Shown: piece by piece, positions 7,717 to 15,175 of the stretch
How positions within the stretch are numbered: the first letter of the stretch is position 1
Layout: the number at the start of each line of letters is the position of its first letter
Source: DATMMS01 sp036824145
GTDB lineage: Bacteria; Chloroflexota; Dormibacteria; DASZGP01
Assembly: GCA_036824145.1 (NCBI GenBank)
Contig: DAITAT010000013.1
Location: forward strand, 1-36,399
DNA: 36,399 nt
Direction: 5' to 3'
Program-made: the position numbers and the translations under genes
The notes under the pieces: model-generated
What the model was told of the DNA's origin: nothing
Database searches by the model: none
The model's input: only the letters and a program-made list of their open reading frames with translations

Positions 7717-10350
7717 TCAGCCGGTCCCGCTGATGGCCACCACCTCACCGGCGCGAAGCCGGACCGAGACCACGCGCGAGACGCCCGAATCCTCGAGCGT
7801 GACGCCGTAGAGCGCCTGGGCCACGGTCATGGTGGCGTGGTTGTGGGTGATGAGGATGAACTGGTTGTCGGCCGCCATCGAGTCCAGCAGCGCCGTGAAT
7901 CGCTTGATGTTGGCGTCGTCCAGCGGCGCATCGACCTCGTCGAAAATGTAGAAGGGGCTGGGGGTCACCTTCTTGAGCGCCAGGATGAAAGCCAGTGCCG
8001 TCAGGGCGCGCTCGCCACCCGACAGCAGCTTGATGTTGCGCATCCGCTTGCCCGCCGGCTGGGCCAGGATCTCGACGCCGGGGTCGGCGGACTCGGGATC
8101 GTCGAGCTTGAGGGTCGCTTTGCCGTCCACGAAAAGCGAGGCGAAGGTGTCCTGGAAGTTGAAGGCAACGGCCCCAAACACGGCCTCGAAACGTCGATCG
8201 ATCTCGGCTCCCAGCTCGGCGGCGATGCGCTCGAGCCCCTCGCGGGCGCGGGTCAGGTCGTCGAGCTGGCCGCTGATGGCGGCGAGCCGGGCGCCGTCGC
8301 GGTCGAACTCGTCGATAGCGAGCTCGTTGACCGGGCCGAGCTGCGCCAGCTGACGATCGAGGCGGTTGATGTCCCGCTGGGTCTTCTCCCAGTCCACCTC
8401 GACGTCGTCCGGGGCCTCGCCCGACCCGCCGATGCGCTCGGTGAGATCGGCGAGGACGGCCGAGTCAGCCTCCAACTGGGTGGCGGCGTTGGCCAACGCC
8501 TCCTGCTGATGGGCCAGCACGACCTGGCGATCCAGGTGGCCCTTCTCCATCTCCAGCAGGGCCCGGGTGAGGGCCTGCACCTCGACCGCCTCGGCCTCCA
8601 TCGGGGCAGCCTCCAGCGCCGACCGCGCCTCGACCGCCTCGGCCTCGGCGCCGGCGGTCTCGGTCTCGAGCGCGACCACGCCTTCGCGAGCAGCCGCCAG
8701 GCCTCCCTCACAGCGGCTGACTTCCTCTCGCTGGCGCTCGACCAGGGCGGTGGAACGCTCCAGCCGCCCGCGAACCGCCGCGGCGCGACCCATCAGCGCG
8801 CGGCGCTCGGCCAGCTCCTCGAGGTGGGCGCTTCGAGATGCGTCGAGATCCCCGGCAGCGGCAGCGGCAGCTTCGCGGGCTCCGCGACTACGGGCTTCCG
8901 CCGCGGCCGCGTCGGCGCGGGCGACATCGAGCTCGGCGGCGGCGGCGGCGCCGGCGGCGGCCAGCGCCGTCTGCTCCTGCGTCCCCTCTTCAGCCCATTT
9001 CGCAATCGTGGCGGGGTCGACACCGGAGGCGATCGCGGCCTCGCGCACCGCGGGGATATCGAGCAGCTCGACCAGCCTCTGGGCCGAGGGGGCCGGGATG
9101 TCGCCGTCCTTCGCCAGCCGCCGCAGCAGGCTGACCCGCTCCTCGAGACGATGGACCTGCGCCACATTTTCCTGGTGTGCCTCGCGCAGGGCTTCAGCGA
9201 CAGCCCCGGCTGCCTCTTCGCGCTCGGTGGCGTCGGCGATCTTTTGGGCCCCCGGCAGCTCCGCCGCGACGTCGCCCGACGCCGAATCGTCGCCCGGGTC
9301 AGCGACCGCGGCGGCGTCCTCGCGAGCGGCGACCACCTCGGCTTCCAGCCCCTCCAGCCGCAGCCGAGCCTCGGTGAGCCCGGCCTCCGCCTGCGAAACG
9401 CCGAGTCGGGTGGCGGCGAGGCGCTCAGCCAGGAGCTCAACCTTGGCGCCGGCGTGGGTCGCCGCCAGGCGCAGCGCACCCATCCGACGTTCCCGCTCTA
9501 GGCGCGCGTCGTGGGCCCTGGCCAGCTTCTCCCTCTGGGCTTCGTAGTCGACCGCGAACGCCTGCGCATCGGTCTCGGCGGCGGCGGCAGCGGTGCGGAG
9601 GGTCTCGACCCTGGCGGTGGCTTTCTTGACCGCCTGGCGCGCCTGGCGCCATTCGCCCTGGAGTAGGCTGCCGCGGAGTGCCTCCAGCCGGCCTGTAATG
9701 CCGTGCTGCTCGCGGGCGGCCTCAGCCTGGCGCCGGAGCTCCTCGACGCGCGGCGCGAGCTCAGCGGCGACGTCCCCAAGGCGCAGGATGCTGACGCCGG
9801 CGTCCTTGAGCTTGGCGATGGCCTCCTGCCGTTTCGATCGCAGCCCTCGGACGCCCGCAGCCTCTTCGATTAGCGCCCGCCGGTCCGCGGCCGAGGTCTG
9901 GACGATGTGGTCGACATCGTCCTGGGCGACGACGGCATAGCCCTGCTGCGTCAGACCGGTGCTGGCGAAGAGCTCCTCGATGTCGCGTAGCCGGCAGCGG
10001 GAGCCGTTCATCCAGTAGTCGCTCTCACCCGATCGGTATCCGCGGCGGATCACCTCGACTTCGGCGAAGGGTACGGGCAGGCGGCCGTCGCCGTTGTCGA
10101 TGACCAGCCGGACCTCGGCCATGCCCGACGCGGCGCGCCGGGCGCCACCGGAGTAGACGATCTCCTCCATCCGCGTCCCCCGCAGCTCGCGAGCGCTGCG
10201 TTCGCCCAGCACCCAGCGGATGGCGTCGACCAGGTTGCTCTTGCCGGAGCCGTTGGGCCCCACCACGGCGGTGATACCGGGCTCGAAGAGGAGCTCGGTC
10301 TTCTTGGCGAAGGTCTTGAAGCCCTGCACCTGGACCGACTTCAGATGCAC
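7717..10350 (-). CDS. smc: SMC-type chromosome protein, 877 aa, without a recognisable hinge
   Basis: SMC dimers load on DNA with ScpA/ScpB and extrude loops to organise and segregate chromosomes. The ATPase head is canonical: QGFKTFAKKTEL, Walker A GPNGSGKS (31-38), signature LSGGERALTALA (776-787), Walker B YIFDEVDAPLDDANI (801-815) and a D-loop/H-loop ending LITHNH. Two Ala/Glu/Arg-rich coiled-coil arms of about 240 residues each flank the centre. Residues ~411-457, where the ~150-180-aa hinge should be, hold only a short Pro-containing segment ending VREAAIASGVDPATIAKW, which looks helix-turn-helix-like. No CxxC zinc hook is present. The family norm is ~1150-1190 aa. The frame is unbroken from the GTG start at 10350, so this is not a frameshift. 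Dimerisation must use something other than the usual hinge, or the short segment replaces it. scpA and scpB are not in the window. Confidence 0.92.
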   Translation of the reverse strand: MHLKSVQVQGFKTFAKKTELLFEPGITAVVGPNGSGKSNLVDAIRWVLGERSARELRGTRMEEIVYSGGARRAASGMAEVRLVIDNGDGRLPVPFAEVEVIRRGYRSGESDYWMNGSRCRLRDIEELFASTGLTQQGYAVVAQDDVDHIVQTSAADRRALIEEAAGVRGLRSKRQEAIAKLKDAGVSILRLGDVAAELAPRVEELRRQAEAAREQHGITGRLEALRGSLLQGEWRQARQAVKKATARVETLRTAAAAAETDAQAFAVDYEAQREKLARAHDARLERERRMGALRLAATHAGAKVELLAERLAATRLGVSQAEAGLTEARLRLEGLEAEVVAAREDAAAVADPGDDSASGDVAAELPGAQKIADATEREEAAGAVAEALREAHQENVAQVHRLEERVSLLRRLAKDGDIPAPSAQRLVELLDIPAVREAAIASGVDPATIAKWAEEGTQEQTALAAAGAAAAAELDVARADAAAAEARSRGAREAAAAAAGDLDASRSAHLEELAERRALMGRAAAVRGRLERSTALVERQREEVSRCEGGLAAAREGVVALETETAGAEAEAVEARSALEAAPMEAEAVEVQALTRALLEMEKGHLDRQVVLAHQQEALANAATQLEADSAVLADLTERIGGSGEAPDDVEVDWEKTQRDINRLDRQLAQLGPVNELAIDEFDRDGARLAAISGQLDDLTRAREGLERIAAELGAEIDRRFEAVFGAVAFNFQDTFASLFVDGKATLKLDDPESADPGVEILAQPAGKRMRNIKLLSGGERALTALAFILALKKVTPSPFYIFDEVDAPLDDANIKRFTALLDSMAADNQFILITHNHATMTVAQALYGVTLEDSGVSRVVSVRLRAGEVVAISGTG

Positions 10351-10484
10351 GTCAAGAAGTCCATGGGTACGCCGCTATTCCCCGCCACTCAAAGGTCAAA
10401 GACCATTCCCGCGATTAAAACATCGCACCAGGCTGAGGTCAACATAGTGGGGCTGCCAATTCGGCACGCCACCACATCTTGTAG
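10351..10484 (-). promoter_or_regulatory. rnc-smc intergenic region, possible smc promoter
   Basis: 134 bp between the rnc stop and the smc GTG. On the minus strand TTGACC could be a -35 box, but no good -10 lies 16-18 bp from it (GAATAG is the nearest). No strong hairpin or T-run is seen. smc may therefore be read from its own weak promoter or from acpP-rnc. Confidence 0.25.
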
Positions 10485-11195
10485 TCAGGCCTCTTCGCCG
10501 ATCCCGGTGCGGGTGGCTTCGAACCTGCCGATGGCGGCCTTGGCCGCCGCCTGCTCGGCGGCACGCCGGGTGGACCCTTCGCCTTCCCCCAGCCGCACCC
10601 CCGCGATTCGCACCTCGACCCGGTAGCGCCGCCGGTGGGCGGGTCCGGTGGCCTCGGCGACCTGGTACACCGGGACGCCTTCGGCGTCGGCCTGGGTCAG
10701 CTCCTGGAGCCGGCCCTTGTGGTTGATCGTGCCCTCGTCGGAGGTGCCGCCGAGACGCTCGAACACCCCCGCCGTGACCTCGAACCCGAGGTCCAGGTAG
10801 ATCGCCCCGATAACCGCCTCGAGGCAATTGGCAAGCAGACTGTCGAGGTCACGGCCGCCCGTCTTCTCGACGCCCTTGCCCACCCGGAGGTACTTGCCCA
10901 GGTCGATACGGCGGGCCGCGCCGGCCAGCGCGCCGGTGCTGACCACCGCCGCGCGATCGAGCGTCAGCGAGCCCTCGCCGGCCTCGGGGTGGCGCCGGTA
11001 GAGCACCTCCGCCGCGACCAGCTCCAGCACGGCGTCGCCGAGGAACTCCAACCGCTCGTTGTCGGCAGCGCCCTCGTCAGCGTGCTCGTGCGCGTATGAC
11101 GTGTGTGTGAGCGCCTGGAGCAGCAGCTCGCGGTCGCGCACCTTGATCCCGAGCACCCGCTCCAGCGCCCCCAGGCCCTGGCCGCGGCCCGGCAT
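10485..11195 (-). CDS. rnc: Ribonuclease III
   Basis: Double-strand-specific endonuclease for rRNA and mRNA processing. The N-terminal endonuclease domain has NERLEFLGDAVLE (E50, D54) and ANCLEAVIGAIYLD (E126). The C-terminal dsRNA-binding domain has INHKGRLQELTQA, GPAHRRRYRVEV and STRRAAEQAAAKAAI. In the second motif the residue normally Asp, three before E126, is Asn123. I believe Asn occurs there in some lineages, but it deserves a check. Length 236 aa is normal. The ATG shares a base with the acpP stop (TGATG), so translation is coupled to acpP. Confidence 0.95.
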   Translation of the reverse strand: MPGRGQGLGALERVLGIKVRDRELLLQALTHTSYAHEHADEGAADNERLEFLGDAVLELVAAEVLYRRHPEAGEGSLTLDRAAVVSTGALAGAARRIDLGKYLRVGKGVEKTGGRDLDSLLANCLEAVIGAIYLDLGFEVTAGVFERLGGTSDEGTINHKGRLQELTQADAEGVPVYQVAEATGPAHRRRYRVEVRIAGVRLGEGEGSTRRAAEQAAAKAAIGRFEATRTGIGEEA

Positions 11196-11446
11196 CAGGA
11201 GGTGATTCCTAGTTTCTCCTGCACGTAATCCCAGGCCTGGCCAACGGTGGTGATCTTCTCGGCGTCCTCGTCGGAGATCTCCATCCCGTACTCCTCTTCG
11301 AAGGCCATGATCAGCTCCACCAGGTCCAGGGAGTCGGCATTGAGGTCGTCAACGAACGACGCCTCGGGCGTGACTTGCTCAGCCTCGACGCCGAGCTGGT
11401 CCGCGACGATGCCCTTGAACTTGTCGTAGGTGACGGTCTCGCTCAT
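11195..11446 (-). CDS. acpP: Acyl carrier protein
   Basis: Carries growing acyl chains on a 4'-phosphopantetheine arm. The 83-aa acidic protein has the attachment motif DDLNADSLDLVELIMAFEEEYGMEI with Ser39 as the modified residue, and a typical C-terminal helix (AWDYVQEKL). The start is ATG 11446 (MSETVTYDKFK); a longer open frame upstream has no support. The ATG lies 9 nt after TACAAT, so it is probably leaderless and transcribed from its own promoter within the fabG-acpP gap, giving high expression independent of fabG. rnc follows with overlapping stop/start. Confidence 0.97.
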   Translation of the reverse strand: MSETVTYDKFKGIVADQLGVEAEQVTPEASFVDDLNADSLDLVELIMAFEEEYGMEISDEDAEKITTVGQAWDYVQEKLGITS

Positions 11447-11455
11447 ATGGTGGGC

Positions 11456-11461
11456 ATTGTA
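11456..11461 (-). promoter_or_regulatory. acpP -10 box, probably leaderless
   Basis: TACAAT on the minus strand, 9 nt before the acpP ATG, in the 51-bp fabG-acpP gap. No Shine-Dalgarno sequence lies between them and no clear -35 is visible. Confidence 0.45.
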
Positions 11462-11497
11462 AGGGAAAAGGCGGTCGCGTCGGGATGCCGCCCGCAA

Positions 11498-12247
11498 TCA
11501 CCCCGTCAGGCCTCCGTCCACCACCAGCACCTGCCCAGTGATGTAGGCCGCGGCGGGGCTCGCCAGGAAGGCCACCGCCGCGGCGACCTCGGTTGGCTCG
11601 CCCATGCGCTCAAGCGAGGCGCGCGCTGCAACCTGCTCGTGAACCTCGGCTGGCAGGCCAGAGGTCATCTCGGTGTTGATGAATCCCGGGGCCACCGCGT
11701 TTACCGTGATGGTGCGAGATCCCACCTCCCTGGAGAGCGCCCTGGTGAGCCCGATGAGGCCCGCTTTGGCAGCGCTGTAGTTGGCCTGGCCGGCGTTGCC
11801 CGACACTCCCGAGACGCTGGCGATGTTGATGATCCGGCCCCAGTGGGCCTTCAGCATCGGCCGCAGCGCCGCCCGGCAGCAATAGAACGCGCCCGAGAGG
11901 TCAACGCCGAGCACGTCAGTCCACTCCGAGTCCTTCATGCGCAGCACCAGGTTGTCGCGCGTGATGCCGGCGTTGTTCACGAGTATGTCGAACCCGTCGA
12001 GACGCTCGGCTACCTCCGCCACCAACGCGGCCGCCCCGGCGGCGTCGGCGACGTCTCCGCCGATCGCGAGGGCCCGCCCACGCGACGACTCGATCGCCTT
12101 GACCACGTCGGCCGCGGCTTCGGCCCGGGAGGCGTAGTTGACGGCGACGGCGGCCCCCATCGAAGCCAGCTCCATCGCGATCGCGCGCCCGATGCCACGG
12201 CTACCGCCGGTGACCAGCGCGACCCTCCCCTCGAGGCTCAGGTCCAT
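11498..12247 (-). CDS. fabG: 3-oxoacyl-[ACP] reductase FabG
   Basis: NADPH-dependent reduction of beta-ketoacyl-ACP in fatty-acid elongation; a short-chain dehydrogenase/reductase. The cofactor loop is TGGSRGIG (13-20). NNAG is at 91-94 and the catalytic S144, Y157 and K161 lie in NIASVSGVSGNAGQANYSAAKAGL. The C-terminus (YITGQVLVVDGGLTG) is complete. I place the start at ATG 12247 (MDLSLEGRVALVTGG), two bases after the fabD stop, rather than the longer frame overlapping fabD. Length is 249 aa. The fabD-fabG pair is standard. Confidence 0.96.
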   Translation of the reverse strand: MDLSLEGRVALVTGGSRGIGRAIAMELASMGAAVAVNYASRAEAAADVVKAIESSRGRALAIGGDVADAAGAAALVAEVAERLDGFDILVNNAGITRDNLVLRMKDSEWTDVLGVDLSGAFYCCRAALRPMLKAHWGRIINIASVSGVSGNAGQANYSAAKAGLIGLTRALSREVGSRTITVNAVAPGFINTEMTSGLPAEVHEQVAARASLERMGEPTEVAAAVAFLASPAAAYITGQVLVVDGGLTG

Positions 12248-12248
12248 C

Positions 12249-13166
12249 TCAGGATCCGACTTCGGCAAGTGCCATCGGGTTGTCCGCCGACGTCCAGGCA
12301 ACCTCGGGGTTGATGCGCTTGCCCATGGCTGTGAGGGTAGTGCCCGGGCCGATCTCGAGGAATCGATCCAACCCCCCCCGCACCAGCGTTTCGACGCACG
12401 CCGTCCAGCGCACGGGTGAGGTCAGCTGCGCCCGCAAGGCCTCCGCCACCTCGCCCGGCTGGGTCCGGATCTTGCCATCGACGTTGAAGGCCTGCGGCCT
12501 GCCGGTCGTCAGTGGCGCGGCATCGATAGCAAGGCCCAGGCGCGCCGCCGCTTCCGCCATCAATGGGGAGTGGAACGCCCCGGCCACCGCCAGGGGCATG
12601 ACGCGCCGGGCGCCGGCCGCTTTCAGCCTGTCGCCCGCCGCCCCCAGGGCGACCAGGTGCCCTGAGATCACCACCTGCCCCGGAGCATTGATGTTGGCGA
12701 CCACGGCGACGCCATCATCGCCCTCGGCGAGGGCGGCGGCCACCGCACCTTCGTCGGCCCCGAGCACAGCGCTCATGCCCTGGCCCGGGCCCGATGCGGC
12801 CTCGGCCATCGCCAGGCCTCGCTCGCGGACCAGGGCGATCGCGTCTTGCCAGCCCAGCGAGCCCGCCGCCACCAGGGCGGTGTACTCGCCCAGCGAATGG
12901 CCGGCGACCGCCGCGACCTGGCTGCGCACGCCGTCGGGCAGGAGTTCCAGCAGCGCCACCGAGTGGAGCAGGAGCAAGGGCTGGGCGACCTCGGTGGCGC
13001 GAATCTCGTCGGCTCCCCCCTCGCAGGCGAGACGGACGAGGTCGAGCCCCACGATCTCAGAAGCGGTCTGCGCCATCTGGTGCGCGTGCGACCCGGCATC
13101 GAGGATCCCCTTGCCCATGCCAACTTCCTGGGCGCCCTGGCCGGGGAACAGCAGCGCCAGGGTCAC
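12249..13166 (-). CDS. fabD: Malonyl-CoA:ACP transacylase FabD
   Basis: Loads malonyl from CoA onto ACP to feed fatty-acid synthesis. The family signatures are FPGQGAQ at residues 7-13, nucleophile Ser91 in AGHSLGEYTAL, the carboxylate-binding Arg region VRERG (113-117), and His199 in GAFHSPLM. Length 305 aa is normal. The start is GTG 13166, six bases after the rpmF stop. In many related clusters plsX and fabH lie between rpmF and fabD; both are missing here. Confidence 0.96.
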   Translation of the reverse strand: MTLALLFPGQGAQEVGMGKGILDAGSHAHQMAQTASEIVGLDLVRLACEGGADEIRATEVAQPLLLLHSVALLELLPDGVRSQVAAVAGHSLGEYTALVAAGSLGWQDAIALVRERGLAMAEAASGPGQGMSAVLGADEGAVAAALAEGDDGVAVVANINAPGQVVISGHLVALGAAGDRLKAAGARRVMPLAVAGAFHSPLMAEAAARLGLAIDAAPLTTGRPQAFNVDGKIRTQPGEVAEALRAQLTSPVRWTACVETLVRGGLDRFLEIGPGTTLTAMGKRINPEVAWTSADNPMALAEVGS

Positions 13167-13172
13167 GGGATG

Positions 13173-13349
13173 CTACTCGGTCTCGAGGACCTCGCGGCCG
13201 TCGTAATAGCCACAGTTGGGGCAGATGGTGTGGGGAAGCTTGAGCTTCTTGCACTGGCCGCACGTCGCAAGCGTGGGTCGCTTGAGCGCGAGGTGACCAC
13301 GCCGACTGCGCTTGTTGGACTTCGAAGTACGTTCTTTGGGGACCGCCAT
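13173..13349 (-). CDS. rpmF: Large ribosomal subunit protein bL32, zinc-binding form
   Basis: A 58-aa protein. It reads MAVPKERTSKSNKRSRRG, then HLALKRPTLATCGQC, then KLPHTICPNCGYYDGREV. This is the standard bL32 pattern with paired Cys (CGQC and CPNC) that bind zinc, i.e. the zinc-containing C+ form. The ATG at 13349 is 9 nt after a perfect TATAAT, pointing to a leaderless transcript that continues into fabD and fabG. Confidence 0.96.
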   Translation of the reverse strand: MAVPKERTSKSNKRSRRGHLALKRPTLATCGQCKKLKLPHTICPNCGYYDGREVLETE

Positions 13350-13358
13350 GACCGGCGG

Positions 13359-13364
13359 ATTATA
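13359..13364 (-). promoter_or_regulatory. rpmF-fabD-fabG promoter -10 box
   Basis: TATAAT on the minus strand, 9 nt before the rpmF ATG, in the 40-bp gap after the DivIVA-like gene. The spacing leaves no room for a Shine-Dalgarno site. A -35 is not obvious. Confidence 0.55.
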
Positions 13365-13389
13365 GCGAACAGCCTCTCAGCGACAGGCT

Positions 13390-13932
13390 CTAGCGCCGGC
13401 CGCGCGTGGCCGCCCCGTCGTCGTCGCCGCCCCCAGCGGGCTCCGGCTTCTTAAGGGTTTCCTGGGCCTTCCGCACCGTGGCCACCGTACGTACCAGGTG
13501 CGACTCGAGCTGCTGCATGACGTCCGCGGCGTAGTCGTCGGCGGCTCGCTTCTGGTCCTCGGAGCGCTGTTGCGCCTCCCGGATGATCGCCTCGCCTTTG
13601 TCCTCGGCCTTTCGCGCCAGCTCGTGGTTGGTGACCATGCCCTCGGCCTTCTGGGCCGCCGTTTGGGTGATCCGGGCGGACTCCTGCTGGGCCTCACTCA
13701 GCAGACGCTCCTGTTCGGCAAGCACGGTGCGGGACTGCTTGATCTCCTCAGGCATATTGACGTGGATCTGGTCGAGGAGGTCGAGAATCTCGTCCTCGTC
13801 GATCATCACGTTGTGCGTGAAGGGCACCCGCTGGGCCCGGTGCACGAGGTACTCCAGGTGGTCGATAAGCTCGATGATGCTGCGGTGGTCCCGCTCGGGG
13901 GCTATCGGCTCCTCTATCTCTTCGTCGCTCAT
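13390..13932 (-). CDS. DivIVA/SepIVA-like coiled-coil protein
   Basis: 180-aa protein encoded directly after coaD. Residues ~17-65 (SIIELIDHLEYLVHRAQRVPFT, MIDEDEILDLLDQIHVNMPEEI) match the N-terminal part of small DivIVA-related or ATP-synthase-b-like proteins of Gram-positive and Chloroflexota genomes. These proteins show the pattern L..L...V..A..VP.T....V.....L..L..I...LP.E. Residues ~65-165 are one long charged coiled coil (KQSRTVLAEQERLLSEAQQE onward). The tail is low-complexity (PEPAGGGDDDGAATRGRR). It may act in cell-envelope or division-site organisation; that is inference from family and shape. The ATG overlaps the coaD stop (ATGA). Confidence 0.75.
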   Translation of the reverse strand: MSDEEIEEPIAPERDHRSIIELIDHLEYLVHRAQRVPFTHNVMIDEDEILDLLDQIHVNMPEEIKQSRTVLAEQERLLSEAQQESARITQTAAQKAEGMVTNHELARKAEDKGEAIIREAQQRSEDQKRAADDYAADVMQQLESHLVRTVATVRKAQETLKKPEPAGGGDDDGAATRGRR

Positions 13933-14417
13933 TGCCCTCTATTCTGCGTCAGTCGCGCAAGCCTTTTGGCCACCGAGGCGGGCACCGCGAAGTCAACGTT
14001 GCCACCATGCCGCGCAACCTCCTTGATCAGCGAAGAGCTGAGGTAGACGTTGGCGACGCTGGTCATCAGGAAAACGGTGGTCACCTCCGGCGCGAGCTTG
14101 CGGTTGAACAGCGCCATCTGGAACTCACTTTCGAAATCGCTGGTGGCGCGGAGGCCCCTCAGCAGCGAGCCCGCGCTCACCTTCTTGGCGTAGTCGACGG
14201 TGAGGCCGTCAAACGAATCGACCTCCACCGCCGGGTTGTCGGCCACGCTCTCACGGATCATCTCGACCCTCTCGGCGACACTGAACTGGGGCGTCTTGGT
14301 GGGGTTCTCAAGCACAGCGACGATGACCTTCTCGAAGATCCCGGTGGCGCGCTCGAGGATGTCGAGGTGCCCCAGGGTGAAGGGGTCGAAACTGCCTGGG
14401 TAGACCGCCAGGCTCAC
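13929..14417 (-). CDS. coaD: Phosphopantetheine adenylyltransferase
   Basis: Penultimate step of coenzyme A synthesis: 4'-phosphopantetheine + ATP gives dephospho-CoA. It has the nucleotidyltransferase motif YPGSFDPFTLGHLDIL with T14/H17 of T-x-G-H, the substrate-binding LLRGLRATSDFESEFQMALFNR, and the C-terminal YLSSSLIKEVARHGG. Length 162 aa is normal. The start is GTG 14417, overlapping the rsmD stop (GTGA). rsmD-coaD is one of the most conserved gene pairs in bacteria. Confidence 0.97.
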   Translation of the reverse strand: MSLAVYPGSFDPFTLGHLDILERATGIFEKVIVAVLENPTKTPQFSVAERVEMIRESVADNPAVEVDSFDGLTVDYAKKVSAGSLLRGLRATSDFESEFQMALFNRKLAPEVTTVFLMTSVANVYLSSSLIKEVARHGGNVDFAVPASVAKRLARLTQNRGQ

Positions 14418-14977
14418 GATGCCGGCCTCATCAGGGTCAGGGCCGAATCACCGTGGCTGACGCGCCGGACCGTTTCCAGCCCGGCCGCCGGGACGATCTC
14501 GCGATCGGCGCGCTCTTCGAGGACAACCAGGGCGTCGGCCTTGAGGGCGGCGGGCCGGGCCAGATGTGACAGCACATTTTCCAATCCGGGCTCTCCGTAT
14601 GGCGGGTCGAGCATGAGCAGGTCGTAGTTGGCAAGGCGCCCCTGGTGGCGGCGCAGCCACGACTCGACCGGTGCGCAGTCTACCCTACTCAGCCGGGCGC
14701 CTTCGGACTCCCGCAGCAGCGCCAGGTTGGCCTTGATGACCGCGACGCAGCGGCGATCGCGGTCGACGAAGTCGCACGTCGCCGCCCCCCGGCTCAGCGC
14801 TTCGACGCCGAGCCCGCCGGCGCCGGCGTAGAGATCCAGCGCTCGAGCGCCGACGACCTCGGGACCGAGGATGTCAAACAGCGAGCGACGGAGGATGGCG
14901 GCCGTCGGTCGGACGCCCGCAGGCGGCGACTTCAGGCGGCGTCCCCCTGCGATTCCCCCGATGACCTGGAAGGGCAT
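14414..14977 (-). CDS. rsmD: 16S rRNA (guanine966-N2)-methyltransferase RsmD
   Basis: Methylates G966 of 16S rRNA during 30S maturation. It has GGIAGGRRLKSPP at the N-terminus, the S-adenosylmethionine motif DLYAGAGGLGVEALSRGA and the catalytic DPPY in LMLDPPYGEPGLE. Length is 187 aa from ATG 14977. A longer frame to 15064 runs into the structured element and lacks homology. The ATG sits one base after the 3' arm of a 20-bp helix (14979-15175), and no Shine-Dalgarno sequence is available, so initiation may depend on that structure. Confidence 0.95.
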   Translation of the reverse strand: MPFQVIGGIAGGRRLKSPPAGVRPTAAILRRSLFDILGPEVVGARALDLYAGAGGLGVEALSRGAATCDFVDRDRRCVAVIKANLALLRESEGARLSRVDCAPVESWLRRHQGRLANYDLLMLDPPYGEPGLENVLSHLARPAALKADALVVLEERADREIVPAAGLETVRRVSHGDSALTLMRPAS

Positions 14978-14978
14978 T

Positions 14979-15175
14979 AGTGGAGCGTCCGGGAAAGGCC
15001 TGTGCGAGATCGCCGCTGTGACGGTCGAAGCCAAGGAGTGGCCGAGCACTCGCAGCGAGCGCACCAGAGGTGCGTGAGTGAGAGAGCGCAGGTCACGACA
15101 TCGGCGGCCCGCGGAGCGGGCGAATCGGCCGTCACAGTAGGTGAGATTGTGCCGTCCTTTCCCGGGCGCTCCACT
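14979..15175. ncRNA. 197-nt structured element with 20-bp terminal inverted repeats
   Basis: This non-coding block exactly fills the recG-rsmD gap. Its ends pair: AGTGGAGCG(T)CCGGGAAAGG at 14979-14998 against 15156-15175, with one T/C difference (a G-U pair on one strand). Inside, CTGTGACGG (15016-15024) pairs with CCGTCACAG (15129-15137), extendable to 13 bp. The two helices are separated by an internal loop of about 13-17 nt per side. Within the inner helix are three small hairpins: 15030-15042, 15060-15074 and 15107-15121. The shape (closing helix, large bubble, inner helix) recalls 6S RNA, but the branched apex does not. A MITE-like insertion or an rsmD leader are alternatives. No target-site duplication is visible. 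Strand is uncertain; recG readthrough would transcribe the minus strand. Confidence 0.6.

Noticed and set aside
7672..9501. 609-aa plus-strand ORF antisense to smc
   Set aside because: Typical high-GC antisense shadow; no domain pattern, and smc on the other strand has unmistakable motifs.
7717..10350. SMC shortened by a frameshift or internal stop
   Set aside because: One uninterrupted frame links both head halves, and arm lengths are equal; a frameshift would not give this.
14978..15064. Longer RsmD start
   Set aside because: The extension is encoded by the inverted-repeat element and lacks family similarity.
14979..15175. Firm call as 6S RNA
   Set aside because: Closing helix and bubble fit, but the apex is branched and I see no conserved 6S bases; left unassigned.
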